A stretch of DNA of 64,000 nucleotides from JAGQWW01 sp041392845 (lineage in GTDB: Bacteria > Bacteroidota > Bacteroidia > Chitinophagales > Saprospiraceae): contig JAWKLG010000028.1 in NCBI GenBank assembly GCA_041392845.1, positions 30,133-94,132 on the forward strand, written 5' to 3'. The translations under genes were made by a program, and so were the position numbers. The notes under the pieces are model-generated. The model saw nothing but the letters and a program-made list of their open reading frames with translations. It was not told the DNA's origin and did not search any database. Positions 18,146-27,069 of the stretch are shown here, piece by piece (the first letter of the stretch is position 1; every line of letters begins with the position of its first letter).

Positions 18146-20080
18146 CTATCTCAAAACAGATACATTTCCTTTTTTGAAAAAGACTTCGCCCTCACAATTG
18201 TATCTGACAAAGTACCCGTAAACATCTGCATTGACAGCCTGTCCATTAAAAACTCCATCCCAACCGATATTAGGATCATTCGTTTCAAATACCAATTCTC
18301 CCCAACGATTGTAGATTGCAAAATAGTAATCTGTTGATTCCGGTGCTCTGGCATACAGGATGTCGTTAAGGTCATCTGCATTTGGAGTAAAGACATTGGG
18401 TACAAAGACAAAATCTTTACAAGCAAGAGGAATGACAATTACCGGAATTTCCAAAACTGCCATACAACCCACAGTGTCGGTAATTTTTACCGAATAAACC
18501 CTGCTAATTCCACCAGGAGCAGCGATAGGGTCAGGAATGTCACTTGGACCGAGTATGAAATTAGGATCCATCCATTGATAAGTATAACCCGGAAGGTTAG
18601 TGACCATCAATTGGGATGAATCAATTACTCCGGCAATCAAAGTATCGGGGTCAGCGGATATGGTAAATAAGTCTGAAATGTCTTTCACCATCACCAGGAC
18701 TGAGTCGGTTTTCATACATCCAAACTGATTGGTTGCCTTGACTGTATACCAGGTATCTTCCGTTGGTGCTACAATAATAAATCCGGTACTGTCGCCACTC
18801 ACTATTGCAGAGTCTGGCTCCCAGTTGTAGGTCAATATATCTGTGCCAAATACAGAAGTGGCAGAAAGCATTATCTCATCGCCAAGACAAATCATGGTAT
18901 CATTGGAAATATCCAGCCCAACCATGTAATTTCCTACCGTGAACGTATCCATTTTAGAACAACCAAATGTATCGGTTGCCATCACATAATAAATGCTTGG
19001 CCTTCCCGGCTGAACGAAAACAGTATCATTGGTAGAGAATACATCGTCGAAATCAGGATCTTCCGACCATTTGTACGTTACAGGCACATCAGCAATTGCA
19101 ATCAACATTACCTCTGATGAATCACAAACTATTGAATCGCCAATTACTTCCAAGTTGAACATAGGAGGAACAATTACCATGACATCCATAGTCTTCTCGC
19201 AAGAGTCCCTGGTGATGGTCACAGTAAATGTCAGTGAAGTATCCAAGACCACAACTGGATTAAAAATGGTAGAATCACTCAGGAAAATTCCCGGTGACCA
19301 GGAGTAATGATAATCGGTGTCGGGATTTATTCCAGGATTTAATTCGGTAGAATCACCCATACAGGCTATGACGACTCCATTTGGATAACAAATAAATGGA
19401 TCTACCACTTTTTCCATCGTAAGTGAATCAGAACATCCATCTCCCCAGGTGATAACCAAAGTAGCGATGAGTGTATCTTTCTCTGTAATAATCACCGAAG
19501 GATTTTGAAGGGTAGAAGTGTCGCCTGTACTAAAGGTCCAATTCCAGGAAGTTATAGAATCCGGAACCATGGACAAGTCAGTAAATTGAACAATAACAGT
19601 GTCCCTGCAAGTATCAAAATCACAGGTAAAATCAATTTTTGGAGATGGCCCTACATGTATCGGATACCAAATAGTATCCTTACAAATTTCCTTTGGAATC
19701 AATCCTACAATATAGGTTCCGGTATCAGGATAAGTATAAGAAGGAGCAGGATCTGCAGATAGGCTGTCCGGATGATTTGGATCGCCAAACAACCAACAGA
19801 AGTTTACAGTGTCGCCATAACTGAAATCAATCGTAAAACTATCGCACTGGCTGTAGCTGATTAAACTGGTATCCGCAACTTCCATTATTGGTTTGCAGGT
19901 ATATTCTGTGAAAAGGGTGTCCACACATCCCAAATCGTTCATTTTTATTACATAAATGGTGTAGGTTCCCAGGTTTTGGGTGTTTACCATCACCATATTT
20001 GTTCCTTGACCTGATAAAATAAGTGTATCAGGATACCAGGTGCAAGTCACCGGAAAGTCGGGATCATTATTTGTTGCCAT
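18146..20080 (-). CDS. SprB-like T9SS type B adhesin, C-terminal part after a frameshift
   Basis: The continuation of the gene that starts at 22055. The frame resumes near 20083; I set the boundary at the first in-frame ATG (IMATNNDPDF). Seen: Ig-like and PKD domains (WLFGDPNHP, SWNWTFSTGDTSTLQNP), several Ig-like units with DTFGCSKMDTF and TNQFGCMKTDS, then a C-terminal CHU_C (gliding motility-associated) domain: FVPNVFTPNADDLND, FAIYNRWGELVF, GWDGVFNG. CHU_C domains mark T9SS type B cargo, which in known cases need a PorP/SprF protein; one lies upstream in this cluster. If the shift is an error, the whole protein has about 1,300 residues. Confidence 0.85.
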   Translation of the reverse strand: MATNNDPDFPVTCTWYPDTLILSGQGTNMVMVNTQNLGTYTIYVIKMNDLGCVDTLFTEYTCKPIMEVADTSLISYSQCDSFTIDFSYGDTVNFCWLFGDPNHPDSLSADPAPSYTYPDTGTYIVGLIPKEICKDTIWYPIHVGPSPKIDFTCDFDTCRDTVIVQFTDLSMVPDSITSWNWTFSTGDTSTLQNPSVIITEKDTLIATLVITWGDGCSDSLTMEKVVDPFICYPNGVVIACMGDSTELNPGINPDTDYHYSWSPGIFLSDSTIFNPVVVLDTSLTFTVTITRDSCEKTMDVMVIVPPMFNLEVIGDSIVCDSSEVMLIAIADVPVTYKWSEDPDFDDVFSTNDTVFVQPGRPSIYYVMATDTFGCSKMDTFTVGNYMVGLDISNDTMICLGDEIMLSATSVFGTDILTYNWEPDSAIVSGDSTGFIIVAPTEDTWYTVKATNQFGCMKTDSVLVMVKDISDLFTISADPDTLIAGVIDSSQLMVTNLPGYTYQWMDPNFILGPSDIPDPIAAPGGISRVYSVKITDTVGCMAVLEIPVIVIPLACKDFVFVPNVFTPNADDLNDILYARAPESTDYYFAIYNRWGELVFETNDPNIGWDGVFNGQAVNADVYGYFVRYNCEGEVFFKKGNVSVLR

Positions 20081-22055
20081 TATTTTCAAAGGTGTCACCC
20101 TGACATACTTCCCAGTCCAAAGGGCTAAGGTCCACATCGATGAATGGCAACTCAACGGTCTTTTGAATGGTATCCATACAGCCTTCAAAGGACATCACCC
20201 AAAGGGTTACAATATTGATTTCCCGGGTAAGCACCACCCTTGGATTTTGATCTGTTGAAGTCTGACCGTCTCCAAAGTCCCAGTTCCATGATTTGATGTT
20301 TCCTGTACTTCTGTCAATAAACTGGACCAACATGGAATCATTTTGATAACATTCCAGGAATTCCCATTCGAAATCAGCCACCACATTTCCTGAATCGCGA
20401 ACCATGATTGAATCATGTGCCATACAACCCAAGGAATCAGTAACCCAAATGTGATAAAATCCAGGACTTAATCCTGTTGCGGTTGGAGTGGTTTGTTGTT
20501 GTGGATCATCCCACATATAGGTGTAAGGAGGAACTCCTCCGATTACATTTACGACCTTCGCCGAACCATTTTGTCCACAAATAGCAGGCATGGAATCCAA
20601 TTCTATTTCAATTTCTACTTCATACATTAACTCAATCGAATCCATTGCAGTACAACCTGTGCTATCTGTAACGGTAACATAATACCAGCCTGCACCAAGG
20701 TCGGTTATCATATTTGTCATACCGCCGGTGCTCCATAAATACGTATAAGGTGGTGTGCCGTTCAAAACGGTTACGGTAGCTTTTCCGTTGTCTACACCAT
20801 TACAAAGTGGATTTTCACCTGTAACCTCTATTTCGAGATTGTCTTCGTTTACCAGGGTAACTGTGTCGGATCCCATACAGCCATTTCGATCAGTTACTTT
20901 GACCCAATAGGTGCCGGCAGGAAGTCCACCAATCATCATGGTGGTATCGCCTGTGTTCCACATGTAAGTAAAAGGGGGCGTACCACCCCAAATTCTCGCA
21001 ATTGCCTTTCCGGTTGAATCGGCGCAGTTAGGATTGATGGAATCTATTACTACCATCGGAGTCCCGGTATCGTAAATCATGAATATTGTATCTGCCTTAC
21101 AATTGTTTGCATCGGTAACAGTGACCGAATGTTGACTGAGCCCCATGTACATTGTCGTGGAGTCTGTATCTCCATTGTCCCACATAAAAGTGTAAGGAGG
21201 AGTTCCACCATCTGGATTTGCGGTTACCGTTGCTTTTGCACCCGGACCGCAGGTGTCATATTCAATAGTAAGATTTATATTGATGGAATCCGGTTCATGG
21301 ATGGTGTCTCCGGCTATGCCTGTACAACCTCGCGCATCAGTCACGGTAACTTCGTAATATCCGGGATCAACATTGGGTAAAATTTGATTGGTATCGGCCC
21401 TCCAATTCCAAAGGAAAGTATAAGGTGGTTCGCCACCGCGAACGATTGCTCTTGCTGTTCCATCGCATGCTCCGGCACAAACTACATCGCTGGTAACTAC
21501 TTCAACTTCAAGAGGGTCTATCACAACCAAAGTTTCAAATGCTTTACACCCTTTGCTGTCATTGATGGTCAGGGCATAAAATCCTGCGGCGGGAGTTTCA
21601 AGGATGCTATCGCGATCTCTATTGCTCCAGATGTAGGTGTAAGGAGGAGTTCCTCCAATCCCTGAACCAAGAAAGTTGCCTGAAGAACCATCACAAATCG
21701 AGCCCTGGGGCCTGATGTTAACGCTTAGGGAGTCAGGCTGTCCTAGCAAAAAACTATCCACTACCATTTGGCCGTCAGCATCCGTGACAGTGACAATATA
21801 GTTGCCTGCTCCTATGCCAATGAGTGTAGGACCTGTCTGGTTGTTATTCCATTGATAAGAATAGGGATCTGTTCCATTTTGTCCCATAGCGGTAATAGTG
21901 CCATTGGAAAAATTGAAACAGGAGGGCTCGGTAGCAGTAAATTCTACTGATAATTGTGCTGACAAAGATGCAAGCATCCCAATCATGATAAACAAGATTA
22001 GAAAGCCAGTCTTGTAGTGTTTGCCCTTTGTTTTTGTTATGTAACCCATTTGCAT
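20067..22055 (-). CDS. SprB-like T9SS adhesin, N-terminal part with seven SprB repeats
   Basis: 662 residues with a signal peptide (residues 12-36, TGFLILFIMIGMLASLSAQ) and seven SprB-type repeats of about 75 residues, each with a GGTPPYTYMW-like core and a TVTDANGC-like end. A PKD domain follows (SWNWDFGDGQTSTDQNP). The frame then breaks at a run of four A (20077-20085, minus strand GAAAATAATG) and stops at 20067, while the +1 frame carries on with the rest of the adhesin. SprB repeats are known from the gliding adhesin of Flavobacterium johnsoniae. Gene order PorP/SprF, OmpA/PorE-like, adhesin on one strand supports a secretion-linked unit. Confidence 0.85.
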   Translation of the reverse strand: MQMGYITKTKGKHYKTGFLILFIMIGMLASLSAQLSVEFTATEPSCFNFSNGTITAMGQNGTDPYSYQWNNNQTGPTLIGIGAGNYIVTVTDADGQMVVDSFLLGQPDSLSVNIRPQGSICDGSSGNFLGSGIGGTPPYTYIWSNRDRDSILETPAAGFYALTINDSKGCKAFETLVVIDPLEVEVVTSDVVCAGACDGTARAIVRGGEPPYTFLWNWRADTNQILPNVDPGYYEVTVTDARGCTGIAGDTIHEPDSININLTIEYDTCGPGAKATVTANPDGGTPPYTFMWDNGDTDSTTMYMGLSQHSVTVTDANNCKADTIFMIYDTGTPMVVIDSINPNCADSTGKAIARIWGGTPPFTYMWNTGDTTMMIGGLPAGTYWVKVTDRNGCMGSDTVTLVNEDNLEIEVTGENPLCNGVDNGKATVTVLNGTPPYTYLWSTGGMTNMITDLGAGWYYVTVTDSTGCTAMDSIELMYEVEIEIELDSMPAICGQNGSAKVVNVIGGVPPYTYMWDDPQQQTTPTATGLSPGFYHIWVTDSLGCMAHDSIMVRDSGNVVADFEWEFLECYQNDSMLVQFIDRSTGNIKSWNWDFGDGQTSTDQNPRVVLTREINIVTLWVMSFEGCMDTIQKTVELPFIDVDLSPLDWEVCQGDTFENNGNK

Positions 22056-22091
22056 TTTTCTTGAGTTTTCGGATATGTATGTGGGTTGTGC

Positions 22092-24569
22092 TTATTTTGA
22101 ATTGGTGGCGTCGTAAATGACTTCAGTCGCTGATAGCCCGTCTGAAATCATTTCGATTTTTGAAATCTGAACCCTTCTTTCCAAGGAAGCTTCCCTGCTA
22201 AATACGGATTCAGAACGGTTTCCAGGGTCTGCAGAGACGTTAGGATTTGCCTCTTGTTCTCCATTCGGATTGGCCATAATTTTAATATTGCCATTATCCA
22301 AATAAGGTTTTAAAAAGCCATTGTTGTATTGTTCAAAGTGGTTCATCACACTCATGATACGTCTTTGGGTCAGATTTTTATTGTAAGAAGGACCTGCCAA
22401 AGGACTGGCAAAACCATCTACCTGAATCTGGAATTGTCTGTTTGGATTGGCTTTTAGATACTTTTCAAGCAGACCGGAATAAAAATTCAGACGATCATAA
22501 TTTTGTTTGATTTCATCATTGAAGAATACAGTTAACTCTCTTTTTCTAACCTCCTGTTTATCAGGCGATTTTCCTTCAATGCTTCTTTGTATGAAATAAC
22601 TTTTTTTATCATAATAACCTTCATGGGTCTTTCCCTGCCAATCTGTATATCCTTCGATGGTACCGCCATAAGTAACCTGAGTCGTTACTGCACGGGTGTC
22701 CGGATCGGGGTGGTCATTGTCAAAATATAAGGTTACCGTATCAAAAGTCAGGTAAACCGAATCCCTGAAAATCGTAGGCTCATAAACCTGTTCAACCATG
22801 TAAGAACCTTCCCCGGGATTGTATAAACCTTTCAATGCACGATAGTCATATTCAATTCCGTTTCTAATATTGAAGGTTACAAGGTTTCCAAGTCTTTTGA
22901 TAAGTAAGTCTGTGTATCTTTTATCTTCTTGCAGTTCAAATAAGAAATTGTTGATGGTATCCATTGTCAATGCATCAAACACAAGCACATCCAACCTGAT
23001 GGCTGGTAAAAATTCCAGCTTTTGTTTGATGTGGGTTGGCTTGTAAATACCGGTAGTACTAAATGTTCTTGAATCAGTAGACCAGTCAGGGCCATAATCA
23101 CCGGTAATTCTGTAGGTTTTATCCAATTCCAATTCAAAGAAGAAATCATTACCAGAAGGATTTTCGATTCTTTTTACCAAAATTTCACCTTCCGGGCTTT
23201 CTTCCCAAAGTTCAACCACTACGCCATACAATGGTTCTCCATTGGTGATGTTGAAAGCTTCAACGGTCAAATCAACCGGAATCGGGTATTTATAAATATC
23301 ATTGCAATAACAACCTTTTTCAGCATCCTGACACATACAGCCCGGGCGATTGGAGGTCAGGTAAGCCTGTGCTGATTCTGCATCGTAGGAAAAATAAAGG
23401 TCGTCAAAACTAGAGTTGATGGGATAGCCTGTGTGTATCGGATTGGTCCAGTCGTTGATACGATAGGTAGTTTTATAAATATCAAATCCACCCATATTTT
23501 TAATACCGTTGGAACTAAAAAAGATGGATTGAGAAGGTTCATGATAAAAAGGAGTTACATCGTCGCCTTCTGTATTGATGGCTTCAAAATTTTTAGGTTG
23601 TGCCCAGGAACCAGAGGTATCTTGCCAGGTATAATAAATATCATAACCACCTTTTCCTCCCGGGCGGTCACTTGCAAAAAATACGAATGTAGTATCGTTA
23701 AGGGTTCCTACAGCTGGTTGAGTGGTGGTGAAAGAGTCCAGATTTATGTAATTCGGCATGGCTACCAACTCTTCAGTGCCTTCATCATTCACTTCAAAAT
23801 AAAACAACTTGCAGCGGAAGGTCATCGGGTCCAGCTGCTCACAATGAGTAATGAAGTTCCTGTTGTTTTTAATGTCTTTTACAAAGTGAGCTGACAACAT
23901 TTCTGCGTTTGCAGGATTACCGGCAATTGGAAATCCTTTCTCAGCTCCTTCATCAAATCGGTACACTCTGGTAGTAGGCTCAGTAGCATCATTTGGGTCC
24001 ACTCCTTCCTGATAGGCAGAGGTATAATAAAGTCCGCCATCCTGATACATTGCCCCGAAGTCAGCATAATACGAATTGACTTCAGGTCCAAAGTGGAAGA
24101 AATCGAGTGAGTCTGCTTGTTCGTCTCTAACTTTTTTGGCCCATTCGCATGCTGCTATTTGTTGAATTGCCAGATTTTTAAGGGAATCGGACCCAAACGG
24201 ACTTGCTGAAAATTCATTGAATGTTTCAATGGCTGAATCGTACAAGCCCAGGGTTTTTTGCATCATTCCAGCTTTGTACAATGCATTGTGGAATTCAGGG
24301 TGTTCGGCAAATCCGGGGGCTTGGCTTAGTTTTCCGTAATACAATAAAGCCTGACCATACGCATCTGCATAATCTGCACTCAATGCTGCGTGGTAAATAG
24401 CATCTATGTCGTTGCTGTCTATTTGGATAAGTGTCTTGTAGTGTTCAAGGGAGGCTGCATAGTCCATCTCCCTGAAGGTAGTCTCTGCTTTTTCCTGGTA
24501 GGCTTTTTTATTTTGCCCAAAAGCTCCAAAAAACAATAGCAGAAAAAATATGCTGAGGAAATTCTTCAT
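22092..24569 (-). CDS. OmpA family protein with TPR and PD40 domains, PorE-like
   Basis: An 825-residue envelope protein with signal peptide MKNFLSIFFLLLFFGAFGQ. I chose the ATG at 24569 because it directly starts the signal peptide and avoids overlap with the preceding gene. In order: TPR units (about 20-140), a PD40/beta-propeller (about 150-390, with FFASDRPGGKGGYDIYYTW and FFSSNGIKNMGGFDIYKT), a carboxypeptidase regulatory-like domain (from LTVEAFNITNGEPLYG) and a divergent OmpA C-terminal domain (QVDGFASPL, NLTQRRIMSV). This layout is that of PorE-type proteins, which anchor the T9SS or its cargo to peptidoglycan. Position between PorP/SprF-like and SprB-like genes agrees. Confidence 0.85.
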   Translation of the reverse strand: MKNFLSIFFLLLFFGAFGQNKKAYQEKAETTFREMDYAASLEHYKTLIQIDSNDIDAIYHAALSADYADAYGQALLYYGKLSQAPGFAEHPEFHNALYKAGMMQKTLGLYDSAIETFNEFSASPFGSDSLKNLAIQQIAACEWAKKVRDEQADSLDFFHFGPEVNSYYADFGAMYQDGGLYYTSAYQEGVDPNDATEPTTRVYRFDEGAEKGFPIAGNPANAEMLSAHFVKDIKNNRNFITHCEQLDPMTFRCKLFYFEVNDEGTEELVAMPNYINLDSFTTTQPAVGTLNDTTFVFFASDRPGGKGGYDIYYTWQDTSGSWAQPKNFEAINTEGDDVTPFYHEPSQSIFFSSNGIKNMGGFDIYKTTYRINDWTNPIHTGYPINSSFDDLYFSYDAESAQAYLTSNRPGCMCQDAEKGCYCNDIYKYPIPVDLTVEAFNITNGEPLYGVVVELWEESPEGEILVKRIENPSGNDFFFELELDKTYRITGDYGPDWSTDSRTFSTTGIYKPTHIKQKLEFLPAIRLDVLVFDALTMDTINNFLFELQEDKRYTDLLIKRLGNLVTFNIRNGIEYDYRALKGLYNPGEGSYMVEQVYEPTIFRDSVYLTFDTVTLYFDNDHPDPDTRAVTTQVTYGGTIEGYTDWQGKTHEGYYDKKSYFIQRSIEGKSPDKQEVRKRELTVFFNDEIKQNYDRLNFYSGLLEKYLKANPNRQFQIQVDGFASPLAGPSYNKNLTQRRIMSVMNHFEQYNNGFLKPYLDNGNIKIMANPNGEQEANPNVSADPGNRSESVFSREASLERRVQISKIEMISDGLSATEVIYDATNSK

Positions 24570-24592
24570 TGGGTTTGTTTTTTGATCCCTTC

Positions 24593-25630
24593 TTACAGGA
24601 GTTTGGGACACATTTTACAGTAGTTTTTATCAGGCACAGGTTTTACACAATATTTGATGTAAAATTCCGGCCCTCCTCTTTGATTGGTTGCTTCTGTAAA
24701 ATCTGATATGTTCAAATCGAAAGTACCACCTACTTCCCATTGTTTCCATAGAACTGCAAAAGCAGGAACACCTACCGCATCGTTGATACGCCAATTGGTT
24801 CCTATTTGCAATGCCAGTTCTCTGGTAGGAGTGGAGTTCAGGTGGTAACGACCATGTAGTCCGACCAGTATTTCTTCATGTGGACCTTGAAACTGTGCTA
24901 CAGATGTCAACATTCCGTCAAGGGTTCTTGTGATAGGTACAATAGCACTTCCTGAAATTGCCAACCTGATAGGCAATTTAGATTTGGGGCTATAACCATC
25001 GAAGAATGCAGTTTCAGGCTGATTGAGGTGAAAGGCTGCGACGCCTACATAATATTGATTTCTGGATAAGGGATCGGCATAAGCCCAATTGACTCCTGCT
25101 CCTACATCAAAATAAACCATATCGGTATTTGCGATGGCCTCTTGTGTTGCAGTGTTGACAGACCATTTTGTTTGGTCAAATTGGTCGTCGAAAATTAGAC
25201 CACCTGGCTTGAAGGCTCTTTGAGCTACTCCGATGTTTAATCCACCGGAGAGGTAATTCTTTTTATTAAGTAATCGAGTATAAGCACCCGAGATCATTAG
25301 ATTGGATGTTGCCAATCTGGAATCACCTGCAATGTCATAATTGAAAGTTGCTCCTGCTCCGATAAAGCTTTTGGCATCCTTTTTCTTAAAACGAAATTTC
25401 TGCCCATAAGAACCTGTGAGGGTGAGATAATCTACGGGTACAGAACTCCATTGTTTACGCATGTTGGCCTGGTAGCATTGATCACAAAACAATCCTGTAA
25501 GTGCAGGATTAATATTTTGCGTCGAATTGTAGAACATAGAATAATGAATGTCCTGGGCATGAAGCTGCATAAAGCTAAATGCCAATATAAAAACCAAGCC
25601 ACCTAATTGAAGAGTGTATAATCTTTTCAA
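24593..25630 (-). CDS. PorP/SprF family type IX secretion membrane protein
   Basis: An outer-membrane beta-barrel protein with the PorP/SprF signature at its N-terminus: HAQDIHYSMFYNSTQNINPA followed by LTG. The signal peptide starts at KRLYTLQLGGLVFILAFSFM, so the TTG at 25630 is the most sensible start; the frame is open to 25780 with an ATG at 25723, which would put about 30 odd residues before the signal. SprF is required to export the type B adhesin SprB in Flavobacterium; by analogy this protein should serve the adhesin encoded two genes downstream. The C-terminus (KMCPKLL) is short of the next gene by 23 bases. Confidence 0.85.
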   Translation of the reverse strand: MKRLYTLQLGGLVFILAFSFMQLHAQDIHYSMFYNSTQNINPALTGLFCDQCYQANMRKQWSSVPVDYLTLTGSYGQKFRFKKKDAKSFIGAGATFNYDIAGDSRLATSNLMISGAYTRLLNKKNYLSGGLNIGVAQRAFKPGGLIFDDQFDQTKWSVNTATQEAIANTDMVYFDVGAGVNWAYADPLSRNQYYVGVAAFHLNQPETAFFDGYSPKSKLPIRLAISGSAIVPITRTLDGMLTSVAQFQGPHEEILVGLHGRYHLNSTPTRELALQIGTNWRINDAVGVPAFAVLWKQWEVGGTFDLNISDFTEATNQRGGPEFYIKYCVKPVPDKNYCKMCPKLL

Positions 25631-25905
25631 TGTAGTAGTGTTTTTGTTTTTTATGAATAGCGTAATCAGTCTTCGCTCCCTTATAGAGCTATCAACAGGT
25701 TTTAAGGATGGCCATGATTCCATCGCATTAGGGGAGGAGGCGTAAATGAAATTTAAAACTTTCTTATATGTAAAAAACAAAAGTTTAAAGTATTGATAAT
25801 TAGTACTGCTATACTTTAGTTAATTGATTATCAGATACTTATAAACAATTATCCAAATTTTTTTTGGCATTTGCAAGTTTTATTCTCCATTCAATTTTCA
25901 CAAAC

Positions 25906-26015
25906 AAAAAAGAGGCAAGCCATGTTCAGATCAGGGTTTCAAATATATACGGGAAGGAAGTACCTGAAAACCAGTATTATATTCCCGTCTCCTGAATCTT
26001 TTTGGCTTGCCTCTT
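25906..26015 (-). terminator. Long-looped terminator behind the DUF2911 gene
   Basis: AAGAGGCAAGCCA (25910-25922) pairs perfectly over 13 bp with TGGCTTGCCTCTT (26003-26015). On the minus strand the stem ends in CTCTTTTTTG, a usable T tract. The 80-base loop can itself fold through ACGGGAA/TTCCCGT and GATCAGG/CCTGAATC. Confidence 0.65.
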
Positions 26016-26037
26016 AGCAGGACTCTTAGTCCCTAAA

Positions 26038-26904
26038 TTATTTCATTTTCTTGGTCCAGTCTGCAATAGACTTTTCGTTCATTCTTACATAATCCATGTT
26101 GCCTGCTTTTTGAGCCAAGGCAAGTGACTGTTTGGCAGATTCAACTGCTTCTTTGTATTTGCCCAAATCTGCAAGGATCAAAGATTTTCTTCTTACCTGC
26201 CAAAATTTAGGATCGTCACCCATGGTTGCTTTTTCTACATACTCCAATGCTTTGTTCAAATCCTGTCCAGACTCATGGTAAAACGCTGCCATATTGTAAT
26301 AGTCAGCAGCATTTGGACCATTTACCAGGCGGTCAAATTCTTTCTGTACCATTTTGTTTACTTCCACTTTTAAAGGAAGATCTACGCTGGTGAATTCCCA
26401 GGAAAGATTGATGTTTGCAGAATTGTAGGTTACGTCGGTAATGTTGATGGTGAAAGTCTCTACACCATTTCCAGTTTTACCAGGCTTTACCATAAATCTT
26501 GCTGCTTCATTTTTCGCATCATATTCTTTTGGAATACCCCAGTTATTGGTGTCATTATAAAGGATGATGGTCCACTCATTTTCATTTGGAATGGTAAACA
26601 AAGCATAAGAGCCAGCTTTTACTTCTTTACCACCCAACATAACATCATCGCCAAAAGTAAAAATGGTGTTTTTGTTGGCACCTGTTCTCCACATCTCGCC
26701 ATAAGGAACCAAACCATTTTTAGCAAAAATGTCACGGTCTCTTGCACTTGGTCTTGAATATTCAATGCTTACTTCTGTTAATCCTACTTTGGTTGAAAGA
26801 TTCATGGTAGGACTTGCCGCAGGAGTGCTGATCTGCGCCTGACTACCAAATGGAAGGAAAAGAACTAAAGCCATTAAGGCTGAAAAAAAGGAAAGTTTTT
26901 TCAT
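26038..26904 (-). CDS. DUF2911 protein with C-terminal TPR
   Basis: A 288-residue exported protein. Signal peptide MKKLSFFSALMALVLFLPFG, cleavage near SQAQ. Residues 30-185 fit DUF2911: VSIEYSRPSARDRDIF, YGEMWRTGANKNT, AGSYALFTIPNENEWTII. The rest has TPR-like helices (YYNMAAFYHESGQDLNKALE). Function unknown; the domain is common in Bacteroidota, often in several copies. It is a single-gene unit with a terminator behind it and a promoter candidate about 80 bases upstream. Confidence 0.85.
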   Translation of the reverse strand: MKKLSFFSALMALVLFLPFGSQAQISTPAASPTMNLSTKVGLTEVSIEYSRPSARDRDIFAKNGLVPYGEMWRTGANKNTIFTFGDDVMLGGKEVKAGSYALFTIPNENEWTIILYNDTNNWGIPKEYDAKNEAARFMVKPGKTGNGVETFTINITDVTYNSANINLSWEFTSVDLPLKVEVNKMVQKEFDRLVNGPNAADYYNMAAFYHESGQDLNKALEYVEKATMGDDPKFWQVRRKSLILADLGKYKEAVESAKQSLALAQKAGNMDYVRMNEKSIADWTKKMK

Positions 26905-26984
26905 GGTTTAACTTTTTGTAATGTTAGGTTCAAAATGGGTTTGTGATGTTTGTAAATTGAATCGCTCTTTCTTTTCGATTTTGT

Positions 26985-26992
26985 CAAAAATA
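26985..26992 (-). promoter_or_regulatory. Candidate -7 element TATTTTTG upstream of the DUF2911 gene
   Basis: On the minus strand TATTTTTG fits the Bacteroidota TAnnTTTG element, about 80 bases before the start codon. I see no good -33 TTTG at the usual distance, so this is weak. Confidence 0.3.
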
Positions 26993-27069
26993 ACAAATGT
27001 TATATGCATTCATGTAAAAACATTGGTTTTTAGAAAAGATTAAGAACATTCTTTCAGGGCATACAACCC

